A stretch of DNA of 64,000 nt from UBA11865 sp963749825 (GTDB taxonomy: Bacteria > Chloroflexota > Anaerolineae > Promineifilales > Promineifilaceae): the NCBI GenBank assembly GCA_963749825.1, contig CAVVOI010000012.1, positions 1,623,377 through 1,687,376 on the forward strand, written 5' to 3'. The position numbers were made by a program, and so were the translations under genes. Positions 46,623 through 55,127 of this stretch are shown piece by piece. The notes beneath the pieces are model-generated. The model saw only the letters and a program-made list of their open reading frames with translations, made no database searches and was not told the DNA's origin. Within the stretch, counting starts at the first letter, position 1, and every line of letters starts with the position of its first letter.

Positions 46623-47039
46623 ATGGACGCGGAAGCTTTGATAACAACAGTGGCGACTTGGGCTCAGCGCGACGACCGTATCGTAGCGGCCGCGTTGTGT
46701 GGATCGTACGCACGTGGAGAAGCCAAGTCTGGTTCGGATATCGACTTTTGTATTGTCTGCCGTGATCCTGACTCCCTATTGAATGACCACTCGTGGTTGG
46801 ATCTGCTAGCGGTGGGTGCTCGTGTGTCCGGGGCTGTAGAGAATTACGGTTTGGTGCGATCCCTTAGAATTTTCTATGGAGAACTAGAAGCTGAATTTGG
46901 CATTGCGGGTGTAGCCTGGATGGACATCCCAGTCGACCCTGGAACGGCCCGAGTCATGACCGATGGGCTACGCATTCTGTACGACCCCGAGGGTCGGCTG
47001 CAGACTGCAGTCGCTTCCACTACGTCGCCATCTCACTGA
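46623..47039 (+). CDS. Nucleotidyltransferase-fold protein (MNT-like), possibly truncated
   Basis: 138 residues with a Pol-beta-type nucleotidyltransferase core: GSYARGEAKSGSDIDFCIV gives G-S-x10-D-x-D at about residues 27-41, followed by a strand region with D-L-L-A-V-G. Such domains add nucleotides to small molecules, proteins or RNAs; single-domain forms are also antitoxin or antibiotic-nucleotidyltransferase-like. Relatives with a helical C-terminal domain are usually over 220 residues, and this one stops just before dispersed repeat A, so loss of the C-terminus is possible. No HEPN partner is adjacent. Confidence 0.75.
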   Translation: MDAEALITTVATWAQRDDRIVAAALCGSYARGEAKSGSDIDFCIVCRDPDSLLNDHSWLDLLAVGARVSGAVENYGLVRSLRIFYGELEAEFGIAGVAWMDIPVDPGTARVMTDGLRILYDPEGRLQTAVASTTSPSH

Positions 47040-47143
47040 CAGGTTTTGACCGATCCCGGGCTAAGTAGCTGATTTCGTGCGATGTCTGCTTCTGAGCGGC
47101 TTGCCGCCTCTCGCGCTGCACAATGGAATGAGCAACTTCGACC
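47040..47143 (+). repeat. Dispersed repeat, copy A (split by IS1182)
   Basis: Matches the repeat consensus with CTAAGTAGCTGATTTCG, GATGTCTGCTTCTG, GCCGCCTC, GCTGCACAATGGAATG and GCAACTTCGACC. The right edge is broken by the IS1182 insertion; the continuation CTTCGAGG resumes at 48,589 after the target duplication. Confidence 0.8.
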
Positions 47144-48584
47144 CAGACTGTGTGAAAACTCCCCGGTGGAAGTAAAATAGTGCTTTCCGGCGGCAGGAGC
47201 AGGTGTTGAGCGGGTTTATCGAGGGAGAGAACCGCCACCAGGCGACGTTGTTTCCGGAACGACTTGATGACTACATGGCTGAAGACAGCGCCGTTCGGGT
47301 GATCGACGTCTTCATCGATGATCTTGATATCTCTGGTCTCGGGTTCAAGACCGAACCTGCTGAGACAGGCCGCCCCGCCTACCACCCGAGAACGATGCTG
47401 AAGATTTACGTCTACGGGTATCTGAACCGCATCCAGTCTTCGCGGCGTCTTGAGAAAGAATCGCAGCGTAACGTTGAGCTGATGTGGCTGACGGGGCGGC
47501 TTGCGCCGGACTTCAAGACGATCGCGGACTTCAGAAAAGACAACGCGTCTCGAAAGCAAGATTACTGCTTTGAAGAAGGAGATGGCCCGCCTAAAAAAGT
47601 TGGGCGTCCGGATGCTCAAGGCACCGGACCAACAGATCTCGGAGACTGACCCCGATGCCCGCTCGATGGCTACCAGCGGCCGTGGGACCGGGATGGTGGG
47701 CTACAACGTCCAGACGGTGGTGGATGCCAAGCATCATCTGATCGTTGCGCATGAGGTGACGAACCAGGGCTATGACCGGACTAAGCTGCACAACATGGCC
47801 AGCCAGGCCAAAGAGGTGTTGGGCGCGGATGAGCTCGAGGTTGTCGCTGATCGAGGGTACTTCAAGGGCGAGGAAATCTTGGCATGTGAAGAAGATGGAA
47901 TCAGCGTCTATCTGCCGAGACCCCAGACTTCAAGGAGTGTGAAGAAGGGGCTGTTCAGCAAGCGAGACTTCATCTACCACACTGAGGCTGACGAGTATGA
48001 ATGTCCGGCTGGGGAACGACTGATCTGGCGTATGCAGCGAGAAGAAGGTGGCCTGATGTTGCATCGCTACTGGAGCAGCAACTGCGAGCGCTGTGCCATC
48101 AAAGCCCAATGCACCACGAGCAAGGAACGACGTGTGACGCGCTGGGAGCACGAGGAGGTGCTAGAAGCGATGGAACGACGGCTGGACGAGGAACCCGAGC
48201 GGATGCGGGTTCGTCGTTGCACGTCCGAGCATCCGTTCGGAACGCTCAAATCCTGGATGGGACATACGCACTTCCAGATGCGAACGCTCAAACACGTCAG
48301 TACCGAAATGAGCTTGCACGTGCTCGCGTACAATATGAAACGGGCAATATCGATCCTGGGAGTGAAGTCTCTACTGGCGGCCATGCAGGCATAGGTGTCA
48401 AGTGGCCCTTCTATGCCGCAGCCTACAGCCTCTTCCACAACGGCGTGTCGGGTCACGGATCAAGATGGACCGATCAACGAACCAACGAAAAACGCATCCT
48501 CATGAGTGTTAGCGGGCTCTCTACAAGACCTGAATACCGGCTGTTCCTCCGAACATCCAGATCTTGGGGTTTTTACACGGTCTG
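47144..48584 (+). mobile_element. IS1182-family insertion sequence with 4-bp target duplication
   Basis: Ends CAGACTGTGTGAAAAC and, inverted at the right, GTTTTTACACGGTCTG form imperfect terminal inverted repeats. GACC is duplicated outside both ends (47,140-47,143 and 48,585-48,588). Length 1441 bp, shorter than the usual 1.6-1.9 kb because the transposase gene has lost an internal part. It inserted into dispersed repeat A. Confidence 0.88.
47203..48394 (+). pseudogene. IS1182 transposase, internally deleted and frameshifted
   Basis: The N-terminal part (GRPAYHPRTMLKIYVYGYLN, PDFKTIADFRKDN) joins directly, in another frame, to the C-terminal part at about 47,540 (RLESKITALKKEMARLKK onward). 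The region that should hold the first catalytic Asp (in a VAIDGSKFKA-like motif) is gone. Later motifs remain: VVADRGYF (second Asp) and SEHPFGTLKSWMG (Glu). The protein cannot transpose by itself; a full-length copy elsewhere could act on the intact ends. Confidence 0.88.
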
Positions 48585-48588
48585 GACC

Positions 48589-49238
48589 CTTCGAGGACGT
48601 CTGTCATTCATCAAGCACCGATGCCAACTTCCGTTTGGGAAATAAGCCAAAAAGTGCGGCGTCTACTCGCAATCGCACTGCTGGCGGTCAGGTCAGAGGT
48701 GATCATGGCACTAGATCCTGATTCACTGAAGGATTTCAACAATCCACAGTTAAGTGAGTAACGTTTCAAGGAAGCGTTGAAAGACGCGTAAAGGAATACG
48801 GCCTTAGTCCTTCAAACCCAAATTGCCAGGACTTACTCGATTCGTGGGGATTTCCAGACCACTCGGAACATCTTATCCAAGCTGTCTAGCAATATCCGAA
48901 TTGAAAGTTCCGAAGTCCGAGTTCGCCATGCGATTGAGATGGGGCGTACATATACGTGAGCAGATCACGGGAACCACGAGTTGACTATGGGAAACGTCAA
49001 CAAGCCACGCGCCTTATACACCGAGGCACAGGTAATAGCGGCTGAAGCCGAGCTGGATGCATTAGCAGTAAATGCGCTGCACATGGTGGCCTTCGTGGAT
49101 ACTGAGCCCGAAGATCAACTAGCATGGGCGAAAAAGGCGCGACGGCTCTCGAAACCAGCCGCTCGAAGTTTCCGACGACCGCTTCCTGCGCCATTCCAGC
49201 TGGCTGCGAAGCATCCAGCCACCAGGCAAGATCGACCC
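48589..49238. other. Stretch without a convincing gene
   Basis: About 650 bases between IS1182 and the DUF4345-like gene. The frame 48,981-49,256 (MGNVNKPRALYTEAQVIAA start) has an early protein-like region (LDALAVNALHMVAFVDTEPED) that then becomes Arg/Pro-rich, as a frameshifted remnant would; I do not recognise it. The rest looks like decayed coding sequence of the accessory type. Confidence 0.4.
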
Positions 49239-49655
49239 TTAAGAGACGTTCGCTGAATAGACCTTTCGTTCAAGCAGCAGCATTAATGGTGGAAATACGA
49301 CCTCGATCACCGTTGCTGCGATCGTTGATTCGGCTAAGCCCAAATCGAACCAACCGATGATTCGGGCTAGTCCTCCTATAAAAATGCAAAGCAACAGAAA
49401 TCGGAACAGTTGGATTTTCGAATCAAGCCCGAAGAGGCAATACGCGAAGCCTAGTCCCACTGTAAGGAAAATTCCGCCTAGAAAGCGACTTGCGTTGTCG
49501 TGATAGTGATAGCCTTCTGCTTCCACGATGTTTCCGAGATCGCCGTTACCCGTAAAATCGGCGTACCCGACTAATCCTCCGAAGACATGTGCTAGACCGA
49601 TCACTAGTCCTGCAAGGGCAAGGACCGCGGTCATCAACATCAGTATCTCACGCAT
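49239..49655 (-). CDS. DUF4345-like four-helix membrane protein
   Basis: 138 residues with four predicted transmembrane helices. The central SRFLGGIFLTVGLGFAY and the GGLARIIGW block are characteristic of DUF4345 proteins. Function unknown. It is a single-gene unit flanked by non-coding or decayed sequence. Confidence 0.8.
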   Translation of the reverse strand: MREILMLMTAVLALAGLVIGLAHVFGGLVGYADFTGNGDLGNIVEAEGYHYHDNASRFLGGIFLTVGLGFAYCLFGLDSKIQLFRFLLLCIFIGGLARIIGWFDLGLAESTIAATVIEVVFPPLMLLLERKVYSANVS

Positions 49656-49908
49656 ACATTGAAACCGATTCAGCTGAACAGGAATAGTGGCTCTAATTTG
49701 CGAACGATGCCAATCGCACTGACCACTCTTAGCCGATTTTTACCGTCGTCGATGTAGCCCCGGAATAACTGCTTCCGATGGGAGAGCGACGAGGGCGTCA
49801 CCGGGCAGGGCGCAACGTTCCGCATCACTCATATCATGACGATCTCTGTTGAGGCGGTCGGGACGGAGATTCGTTCCGCGCGTCGGCGAGTAAGATGGCT
49901 ATCCAAGT

Positions 49909-50430
49909 TCAGCCGTCCATCACTAGGGGGTCGTCCAAAGATACCCCGTGGGATGCGGCTTCGTGCAGGGCTGAGGCCTTCATGCCTGGTCCGGGCTCTA
50001 CCAGTTCGATGGTCTTGCCGTCCGGATCACGCATGACACAGAACTTCGAACCCGCTATTTGACCTTGGTCGGCAAAAAGAGGCTCGGTATGAAACTCTAT
50101 CCCCTCTGCACTTAGCCTGGTGTAAACGTCGTCTAGATCATCAACGGCAAAGCAGAGATAAACGTAACCTACGTCATCCTGCCTCATTTCCATCTGCCGA
50201 CGGGTCGGGGTGAACTCAAGCAGTTCGATGACAAAGTTGCCAACAGGCAACAAGGCAGCGCGGTGGATATGTGGCGGCAAGCGCAGAACGTCCGACCCCG
50301 AGGGACCTGAAACTTCGAGAGCTAACCCAGGTTTCAGCCCGAAGACCTTTCCATACCACGCTACTGCCCGCTCAAGATTGCTAACGGTTACGCCCACATG
50401 ATGAAACGTTACGGATATTGGAAGCGACAT
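49909..50430 (-). CDS. VOC (glyoxalase/bleomycin-resistance) family protein
   Basis: 173 residues from the ATG at 50430; the longer frame upstream is not conserved-looking. Two beta-alpha-beta-beta-beta modules are visible: FHHVGVTVSNLERAVAWYGKVFG and YLCFAVDDLDDVYTRL, ending DPDGKTIELVEPG. The first His, a mid Glu (IELLEF) and the final Glu (TIELVE) could bind a metal. VOC proteins range from isomerases to dioxygenases and drug-binding proteins; the substrate is not known. Between this gene and the DUF4345-like gene lie about 250 bases without a gene. Confidence 0.88.
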   Translation of the reverse strand: MSLPISVTFHHVGVTVSNLERAVAWYGKVFGLKPGLALEVSGPSGSDVLRLPPHIHRAALLPVGNFVIELLEFTPTRRQMEMRQDDVGYVYLCFAVDDLDDVYTRLSAEGIEFHTEPLFADQGQIAGSKFCVMRDPDGKTIELVEPGPGMKASALHEAASHGVSLDDPLVMDG

Positions 50431-50570
50431 CTCTAGTTCCCCGCTCTGTATTGTTGGTCGGGTTATGTTAGCCCACCAGATCGGGTTGCTCGAAGGATAA
50501 GGCGACTGGTGACCAAACCCGGGTGAACTGCCTGACCCCGCTGCAACGACCGGTTCCGAGGGGATAGAGG

Positions 50571-50610
50571 ACAATTGCACTGCACAATGGCATGGCAAAC
50601 TTCGACCCTT
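50571..50610 (+). repeat. Dispersed repeat, copy F (right half)
   Basis: Only the right half of the repeat is present: TGCACTGCACAATGGCATG then GCAAACTTCGACCCTT. It lies between the VOC gene and the divergent one-TM protein gene. Confidence 0.7.
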
Positions 50611-50650
50611 AGGCAACCTTCCGGCATGTTGTACCATTCGGGTAGTTGGC

Positions 50651-51148
50651 ATGATTGGATTGGATATGAACTCATCAAAATTGAATGACTGGATGCAAGT
50701 TATCGGGTTGTTCGGAGTCATCGCTTCTCTGATTTTTGTTGGTTTACAAATGATGCAGGATCGTGAGATCGCTCTGTCTGCGATTTACCAGGAGCGCGCG
50801 GCCACCGTTACCGAGTTCTATACCAATCTCGCCACAGATGAGGTTTCTCGAATCGCCGTTGCCAAGATGAGTCAGGGCAAGTGGAACGAACTTACACCCG
50901 ATGAATCTGCTGCACAGATACTCATCGGGCTTGCAGGCAAGCAGCTTTCTGATAACTCACACTTCCAGTACGAGCAGGGATTCGCTTCAGAGGAGCATTG
51001 GGCACAAATTCGATCACTTCTCAAAGAGCGAATGCGAAACCCTATCGACAAAAAGTTGCTCTTGAGCGGACAAATAAGACCATCTTTTCGCGCGGTGCTT
51101 CAAGAGATCGAAACCGAACTGCAGGAAGAGACTCCGTCGAACCAATAG
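50651..51148 (+). CDS. One-TM membrane-anchored protein, paralogous family member 1
   Basis: 165 residues (a second ATG at 50666 is also possible). A single N-terminal helix (WMQVIGLFGVIASLIFVGLQ) is followed by QDREIALSAIYQERA and a helical soluble part of about 120 residues, inferred cytoplasmic. This N-terminal signature recurs at 46,391-46,477, 51,330-51,782 and 52,030-52,590 in this window. I do not know its function; no catalytic motif is visible. Confidence 0.75.
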   Translation: MIGLDMNSSKLNDWMQVIGLFGVIASLIFVGLQMMQDREIALSAIYQERAATVTEFYTNLATDEVSRIAVAKMSQGKWNELTPDESAAQILIGLAGKQLSDNSHFQYEQGFASEEHWAQIRSLLKERMRNPIDKKLLLSGQIRPSFRAVLQEIETELQEETPSNQ

Positions 51149-51219
51149 GACGCATGCTGTGTTACGACGGACATCTGAGAATTTCAAAGCGACTCGTTGC
51201 CAGCGAGCGTAATTTCGCT

Positions 51220-51310
51220 TCTGGCCGAACCTGGTCTAACTGGCTGATATGGAGGGATGTCTGCTTTCGGGTGGAGATCCGCCTCGTGCACTGCACAATG
51301 GAAAAGTAAC
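51220..51310 (+). repeat. Dispersed repeat, copy B (best preserved)
   Basis: Longest clean copy: CTGGCCGAACCTGGTCTAAC, TGGCTGATATGGAGGGATG, TCTGCTTTCGGGTGG, CCGCCTCGTGCACTGCACAA, TGGAAAAGTAACT. It follows the stop of paralog 1 by about 70 bases. Other copies: E 45,861, A 47,040, F 50,571, D 51,942 and C 53,090/55,128. All are in the same orientation, on the plus strand, irrespective of gene direction. Confidence 0.8.
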
Positions 51311-51329
51311 TACCGGCTCGAATCAGACA

Positions 51330-51782
51330 TCAATGATGATCGATAGCCTTGAAGATTTCCAAGTCCTTCAATTCGGGGTAGTTGCTTAGCCAACGCTCGG
51401 CAGGTTGCCGCATGCTCGGCCATCGATTCATTGCAACCTCAACATCCCTAACCACTCCACTAAAAAGGACCTGATCGATTAGACCTTCATTAAAGGCCAT
51501 TTGAGCCGTTGCCCAGGCGTTACAGTGCATATCCGCGAACGAATACAACTGCTCGGCTTCCCCGACCGATAGCGCACCTTCTTTGAGCAGAACGTCCCTG
51601 ATTGTTGCATCCGTAGCGCATAGATGATTGCAGGCGTTGAACTGGGCCATTATTTCTCTGGTTGTTTCAAAGCGCGCGATCTTGTTGGTCTGCCTGATCT
51701 GCGTGGCCAAGTAGAGCAGCGTCAGAAAAACTGCTACTGCACCCAAGATCTCTCCAACGGCCCCTGCTGCATTCCAGTCCAT
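51330..51782 (-). CDS. One-TM membrane-anchored protein, paralogous family member 2
   Basis: 150 residues. N-terminal helix (GAVGEILGAVAVFLTLLYLA) followed by TQIRQTNKIARFETTREI and a helical soluble domain. The order helix - Q-I/L-R-x-[ST]-N - I-A matches member 3 closely and member 1 more loosely. A single gene bounded by repeat copies B and D. Function unknown. Confidence 0.75.
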   Translation of the reverse strand: MDWNAAGAVGEILGAVAVFLTLLYLATQIRQTNKIARFETTREIMAQFNACNHLCATDATIRDVLLKEGALSVGEAEQLYSFADMHCNAWATAQMAFNEGLIDQVLFSGVVRDVEVAMNRWPSMRQPAERWLSNYPELKDLEIFKAIDHH

Positions 51783-51941
51783 AACTCACCTCATCCTCCG
51801 GAGGTAGCGATGGTAGCGCAGAAGACCTTCCACGGAGATCTGCCCGGGGTAGGCTCCACTCATCGAATGGAGAGCAGACGATTGTGGACCAGCACGCCAG
51901 GTTCTGGCGGGTTTCATCCGTATCGGCAGCTGTGCTGGAAC

Positions 51942-52002
51942 GGCTGCTCTTCTTTCGGAAGCGGACTGCTGCACTGCACAATGCGATTTCCGGGTTCGGC
52001 CC
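51942..52002 (+). repeat. Dispersed repeat, copy D (diverged)
   Basis: CTGCTCTTCTTTCGGAAGCG, GCTGCACTGCACAATGCG and TTCGGCCC match the centre and right part of the consensus with several changes. It separates paralog members 2 and 3. Confidence 0.65.
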
Positions 52003-52029
52003 ACTGCTGCCAGAGCGCTGGTAGGAAAG

Positions 52030-52590
52030 TTAGTCTTTCAGCAATTGTGAGAGGATCTCAAGGGCGCGCTTTTGACGGTCGGCCATATCTGATTGGGCAT
52101 TGTTAGTGCGAGCGAGGTCTCGCATCAATTCCAAGCTTTTGAAAAGAGGTTGATCGCTACCCCCTCCCTTACGAAACTTTTCCAGGGTTTGATCGAGCCA
52201 GGATAGACCATAGGGACAGCCGAAAGCTTGATAGTGCACTTGAACAAATCCTTGGGGAGTAATTCCCCCGCCACCATAAAGCCCTAAGTCGTCAAAAACA
52301 TGCACCCTGACCAATATCCGGAAGAGCGCATCGTAGATGCGATCAGCGACATAAAAGTCTTCAACGGTAGCGTCCTGGGCCTCGTACAGAACCCTACTCA
52401 TCGATGCTTGCGGTGCTTCACCTAGTTGTGAAGTATTGAGGGACACAGTCGTATCTACGCTCGCGCTAAACATTTCAGCGGAGGCAATTCGATTAGAGTC
52501 ACGTATTTGCACCGCAACGAGAATCAAGCCCGCAATTAGACCTATGTTTCCGGCGACTTGAAGCCAATCAACAAGGTTCCTCTGGCTCAT
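52030..52590 (-). CDS. One-TM membrane-anchored protein, paralogous family member 3
   Basis: 186 residues. N-terminal helix (WLQVAGNIGLIAGLILVAVQ) then IRDSNRIASAEMFSASVDTT and a helical domain ending near QKRALEIL. It shares D/N-W-[LM]-Q-V-x-G-x-x-G-[LV]-I-A with member 1. Function unknown; the tandem clustering of divergent paralogs in both orientations suggests recruitment rather than simple tandem duplication. Confidence 0.75.
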   Translation of the reverse strand: MSQRNLVDWLQVAGNIGLIAGLILVAVQIRDSNRIASAEMFSASVDTTVSLNTSQLGEAPQASMSRVLYEAQDATVEDFYVADRIYDALFRILVRVHVFDDLGLYGGGGITPQGFVQVHYQAFGCPYGLSWLDQTLEKFRKGGGSDQPLFKSLELMRDLARTNNAQSDMADRQKRALEILSQLLKD

Positions 52591-52696
52591 AGCGCGGCCC
52601 TATACATGGATGCTTCGTAGCATATCAGAAGCCTAGAGCAATTCTTTTCGAGTGCGCTGAATAGACCCTAATGGCCAGACCTCGGCCGAATGACGT

Positions 52697-53026
52697 TCAC
52701 TCGTTTTCCCCATTGAACAGATCCCTGGCTCTGTTCAGGGCAGACATGGAACCGGGCCAGCCGGTGTAGAAAGCCAGGTGCGTGATAAGTTCTATCACCT
52801 CACTCTTCGTGACTCCATTCTCCAATGCTCTTGGAAAGTGGAAGGTCATCTGTTCGGTCTTTCCAGTGGCTACGAGTGCAGCACAGGTGATCAGACTTCG
52901 ATCACGCTTGCTCAGCTCGGGTCGTTCCCAGATATCTCCGAACAGCACCTTGTCCGTTAGTTCGACCATCTTGGGCGCGAAATCACCCAACGCTCTCTGT
53001 GCAGCACTTGGTTGTTCATCAGCCAT
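52697..53026 (-). CDS. Carboxymuconolactone decarboxylase (CMD) family protein
   Basis: 109 residues. The helical CMD core is recognisable: ELSKRDRSLITCAALVATGK, ENGVTKSEVIELITHLAFYTGWP and SALNRARDLF. The E-x-I-x-H pattern with H near 85 is present; there is no CxxC, so it belongs to the PcaC-like rather than the AhpD peroxidase group. The protein may act as lactone decarboxylase; no aromatic pathway genes are nearby, so that is not supported by context. Confidence 0.88.
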   Translation of the reverse strand: MADEQPSAAQRALGDFAPKMVELTDKVLFGDIWERPELSKRDRSLITCAALVATGKTEQMTFHFPRALENGVTKSEVIELITHLAFYTGWPGSMSALNRARDLFNGENE

Positions 53027-53089
53027 GGATTGTTCTCCGGATTTTCTTGAAGGGGCTCCATGTTACGGCCGTTCGGCGCGATTTGCCCA

Positions 53090-53120
53090 ATATGCCCTAT
53101 TGGCCGAACGTCGGCTCGGG
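53090..53120 (+). repeat. Dispersed repeat, copy C, left part (split by IS21)
   Basis: TATTGGCCGAACGTCGGCTC ends in CGGG at the IS21 edge. The continuation at 55,128-55,195 (CGGGGACTGATG, GGGATGTCCTTTG, GCCTCGTGCACCGCGCAA) restores a repeat copy that lines up with copy B when the IS and one CGGG are removed. Confidence 0.75.
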
Positions 53121-53210
53121 TGTCACCGGCACTGTAAAACTGACCCCCTGACGGCAACATAAAATTGACCCCCCTGTACGGTATGCGCATCGGCATGGAC
53201 GAGGCGCGAG

Positions 53211-54239
53211 ATGTTAGGACAGGAGGGTTATGTGGAGATCCAGGTGATGCATCGGCAGGGGAAGAGCATCAAGGCCATCGGCCGAGAGCTCGGTATCAGT
53301 CGCAATACGGTGCGCCGCTATCTGCGATCTGAGACGGTGCCGGAAGCGCAGACTCGGGCGGCGAAGCCGACCAAGCTGGATGGGTATCGAGCGTACCTGA
53401 AGTCCCGGGTCGAGGCGGCACATCCGGATTGGATTCCGGCAACGGTTCTGGCCGAGGAGATCCGGGCGCTCGGCTACAGCGGCTGTGTCCGCTCGGTGAG
53501 CGGCTATCTGGCCACGTTGAAGCCAAAGGCCAAGGCCGATCCGCTGGTTCGCTTCGAGACCCCGGCCGGCCACCAGATGCAGGTCGATTGGGGCGCCTTC
53601 AAGCTCAACGGCCGGCGCATTTCCCTGTTCCTCGCCACCCTGGGCTGGAGCCGGTTCAACTTCGGTCTGTTCGTTGATAATGAACAGTTCGAGACGCTGC
53701 GTGATTGCCACGAGCAGGCGTTCGATGCCTTTGGTGGTGTGCCAATGCACGCACTCTACGACAACATGCGCACGGTCGTGCAGCAGCGCAATGCCTACGG
53801 CCGTGGACTGCATCGATTCCACCCGGGCCTGAACGACCTGGCCCACCACTACGGGTTTTTGCCGAAGCTGTGTCGCCCGTACCGGGCGAAGACCAAAGGC
53901 AAGGTGGAGCGCAGCATCGGCTATGTGCGCCGCAGCTTCTATGTGCCGTTGATCAGCCGCTACCGGCAGCTGGATCAGGCGCTGGATCTGGACGGCCTGA
54001 ACCTTGAGTTCGCCCGATGGCTGGCAGTAACGGCCAACGCACGCACCCATGGTACGACCGGTGAGATCCCAGCCGATCGCCTGGCGCAGGAACGCGAGGT
54101 GCTGCAGCCGTTGCCGCCCCACCGGCTGGCTGGACTGCCGCGAGCACATCCCGCCGGTCGGTCCCTGGCAAGCCGGTTCCCCGTCGAGTCCTTGCAACAT
54201 CCATTGTCGGTCTATGACGACCTGCTGGAGACAGCATGA
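53211..54239 (+). CDS. istA: IS21 transposase IstA
   Basis: 342 residues. An N-terminal helix-turn-helix (KAIGRELGISRNTVRRYL, about 20-38) is followed by the DDE integrase core: QVDWGAF (first Asp, near 125), LYDNMRT (second Asp, near 184) and KGKVERSIGYVR (Glu, near 232). It cuts and joins the IS ends. Its stop overlaps the istB start (ATGA at 54,236), as usual for IS21. Confidence 0.97.
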   Translation: MLGQEGYVEIQVMHRQGKSIKAIGRELGISRNTVRRYLRSETVPEAQTRAAKPTKLDGYRAYLKSRVEAAHPDWIPATVLAEEIRALGYSGCVRSVSGYLATLKPKAKADPLVRFETPAGHQMQVDWGAFKLNGRRISLFLATLGWSRFNFGLFVDNEQFETLRDCHEQAFDAFGGVPMHALYDNMRTVVQQRNAYGRGLHRFHPGLNDLAHHYGFLPKLCRPYRAKTKGKVERSIGYVRRSFYVPLISRYRQLDQALDLDGLNLEFARWLAVTANARTHGTTGEIPADRLAQEREVLQPLPPHRLAGLPRAHPAGRSLASRFPVESLQHPLSVYDDLLETA

Positions 54240-55021
54240 ACGTGCAGGACGAACGCATCCAGACCGCGTGCAGCACGCTGGCGCTCGGCGCCATCGCCGA
54301 ACACTATCCCGCCCTGGCTCAGGAAGCGGCAGATCGCGACGCCAGTTATACCGACTTCCTGGAGAGCTGTCTGAAGGCAGAACAGGACGAACGGCGCAGC
54401 CGTTCGCAGACGATGCTCACCAAGTTCGCCGGGTTCCCGGCCATCAAGTTAATCGATGACTACGACTTCAAGTTCGCTGCCGGTGCGCCGAAGAAGGTCG
54501 TGCAGACGCTGCAGTCCCTGGCCTTCGTCGAGCGTAAGGAGAACGTCATCTTCCTGGGTCCAAGCGGCGTCGGTAAAACGCATCTCGCCATCGCCCTGGG
54601 TTACCTTGCGACCCAGTCGGGCATCAAAGTCCGGTTCATCACGGCCGCTGATCTGGTGATGCAGCTCGAGAAGGCTCAACAGCGCGGACAGTTCGACCAC
54701 TACATGCGGCGTTCACTGCTCGGGCCCAGCATTCTGATCATCGATGAAGTGGGCTATCTGCCACTGCAGGGCAACCAGGCCAATCTGTTCTTCCAGGTGA
54801 TCGCCAAGCGCTACGAGCATGGCTCGATCATCCTGACCTCTAACTTGTCATTCGGAGAGTGGGACACCACCTTCGCCGGCAACTCGGCACTCACGGCCGC
54901 GATGCTGGATCGACTGCTGCACCATGCTCACGTTGTGCAGATCAAAGGAGACAGCTACCGGCTGCGAGACAAAAAGCGAGCGGGCGTGCTCATACCCATG
55001 AGCAGCGCACCGCCTGATTGA
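54236..55021 (+). CDS. istB: IS21 AAA+ helper protein IstB
   Basis: 261 residues. Walker A GPSGVGKTHLAIAL near residue 105, Walker B LIIDEVGYLPL near 165, then the sensor region ILTSNLSFGEWDTTF and the arginine-containing C-terminus ending in S-Y-R-L-R. IstB forms an ATP-dependent filament or decamer on target DNA and recruits IstA. No frameshift; appears functional. Confidence 0.97.
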   Translation: MNVQDERIQTACSTLALGAIAEHYPALAQEAADRDASYTDFLESCLKAEQDERRSRSQTMLTKFAGFPAIKLIDDYDFKFAAGAPKKVVQTLQSLAFVERKENVIFLGPSGVGKTHLAIALGYLATQSGIKVRFITAADLVMQLEKAQQRGQFDHYMRRSLLGPSILIIDEVGYLPLQGNQANLFFQVIAKRYEHGSIILTSNLSFGEWDTTFAGNSALTAAMLDRLLHHAHVVQIKGDSYRLRDKKRAGVLIPMSSAPPD

Positions 55022-55127
55022 TCGAAGATCAGGCGGCGCTCATTCAACAACCAAACACTATCAGGGGGGTCAATTTTATCTTGCCGATTCGGGACCAAAA
55101 GGGGTCAGTTTTATGTTGCCGTTGACA

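Larger units (their letters stand above)
53121..55127 (+). mobile_element. Intact IS21-family insertion sequence
   Basis: 2007 bp, beginning TGTCACCGGCACTG and ending GCCGTTGACA, the TGT...ACA form of IS21. Near both ends the motif TAAAACTGACCCC and an inner TAAAATTGACCCC recur in inverse orientation as multiple transposase-binding repeats. CGGG is duplicated on both sides (53,117-53,120 and 55,128-55,131). It carries complete istA and istB and looks recently active. Confidence 0.95.

Noticed and set aside
48981..49256. 91-residue frame after IS1182
   Set aside because: The first 45 residues look protein-like but the rest is Arg/Pro-rich out-of-frame-type sequence; no family recognised.
53214..54200. 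Long minus-strand frame opposite istA
   Set aside because: It is an antisense shadow of a clear IS21 transposase in GC-rich sequence.
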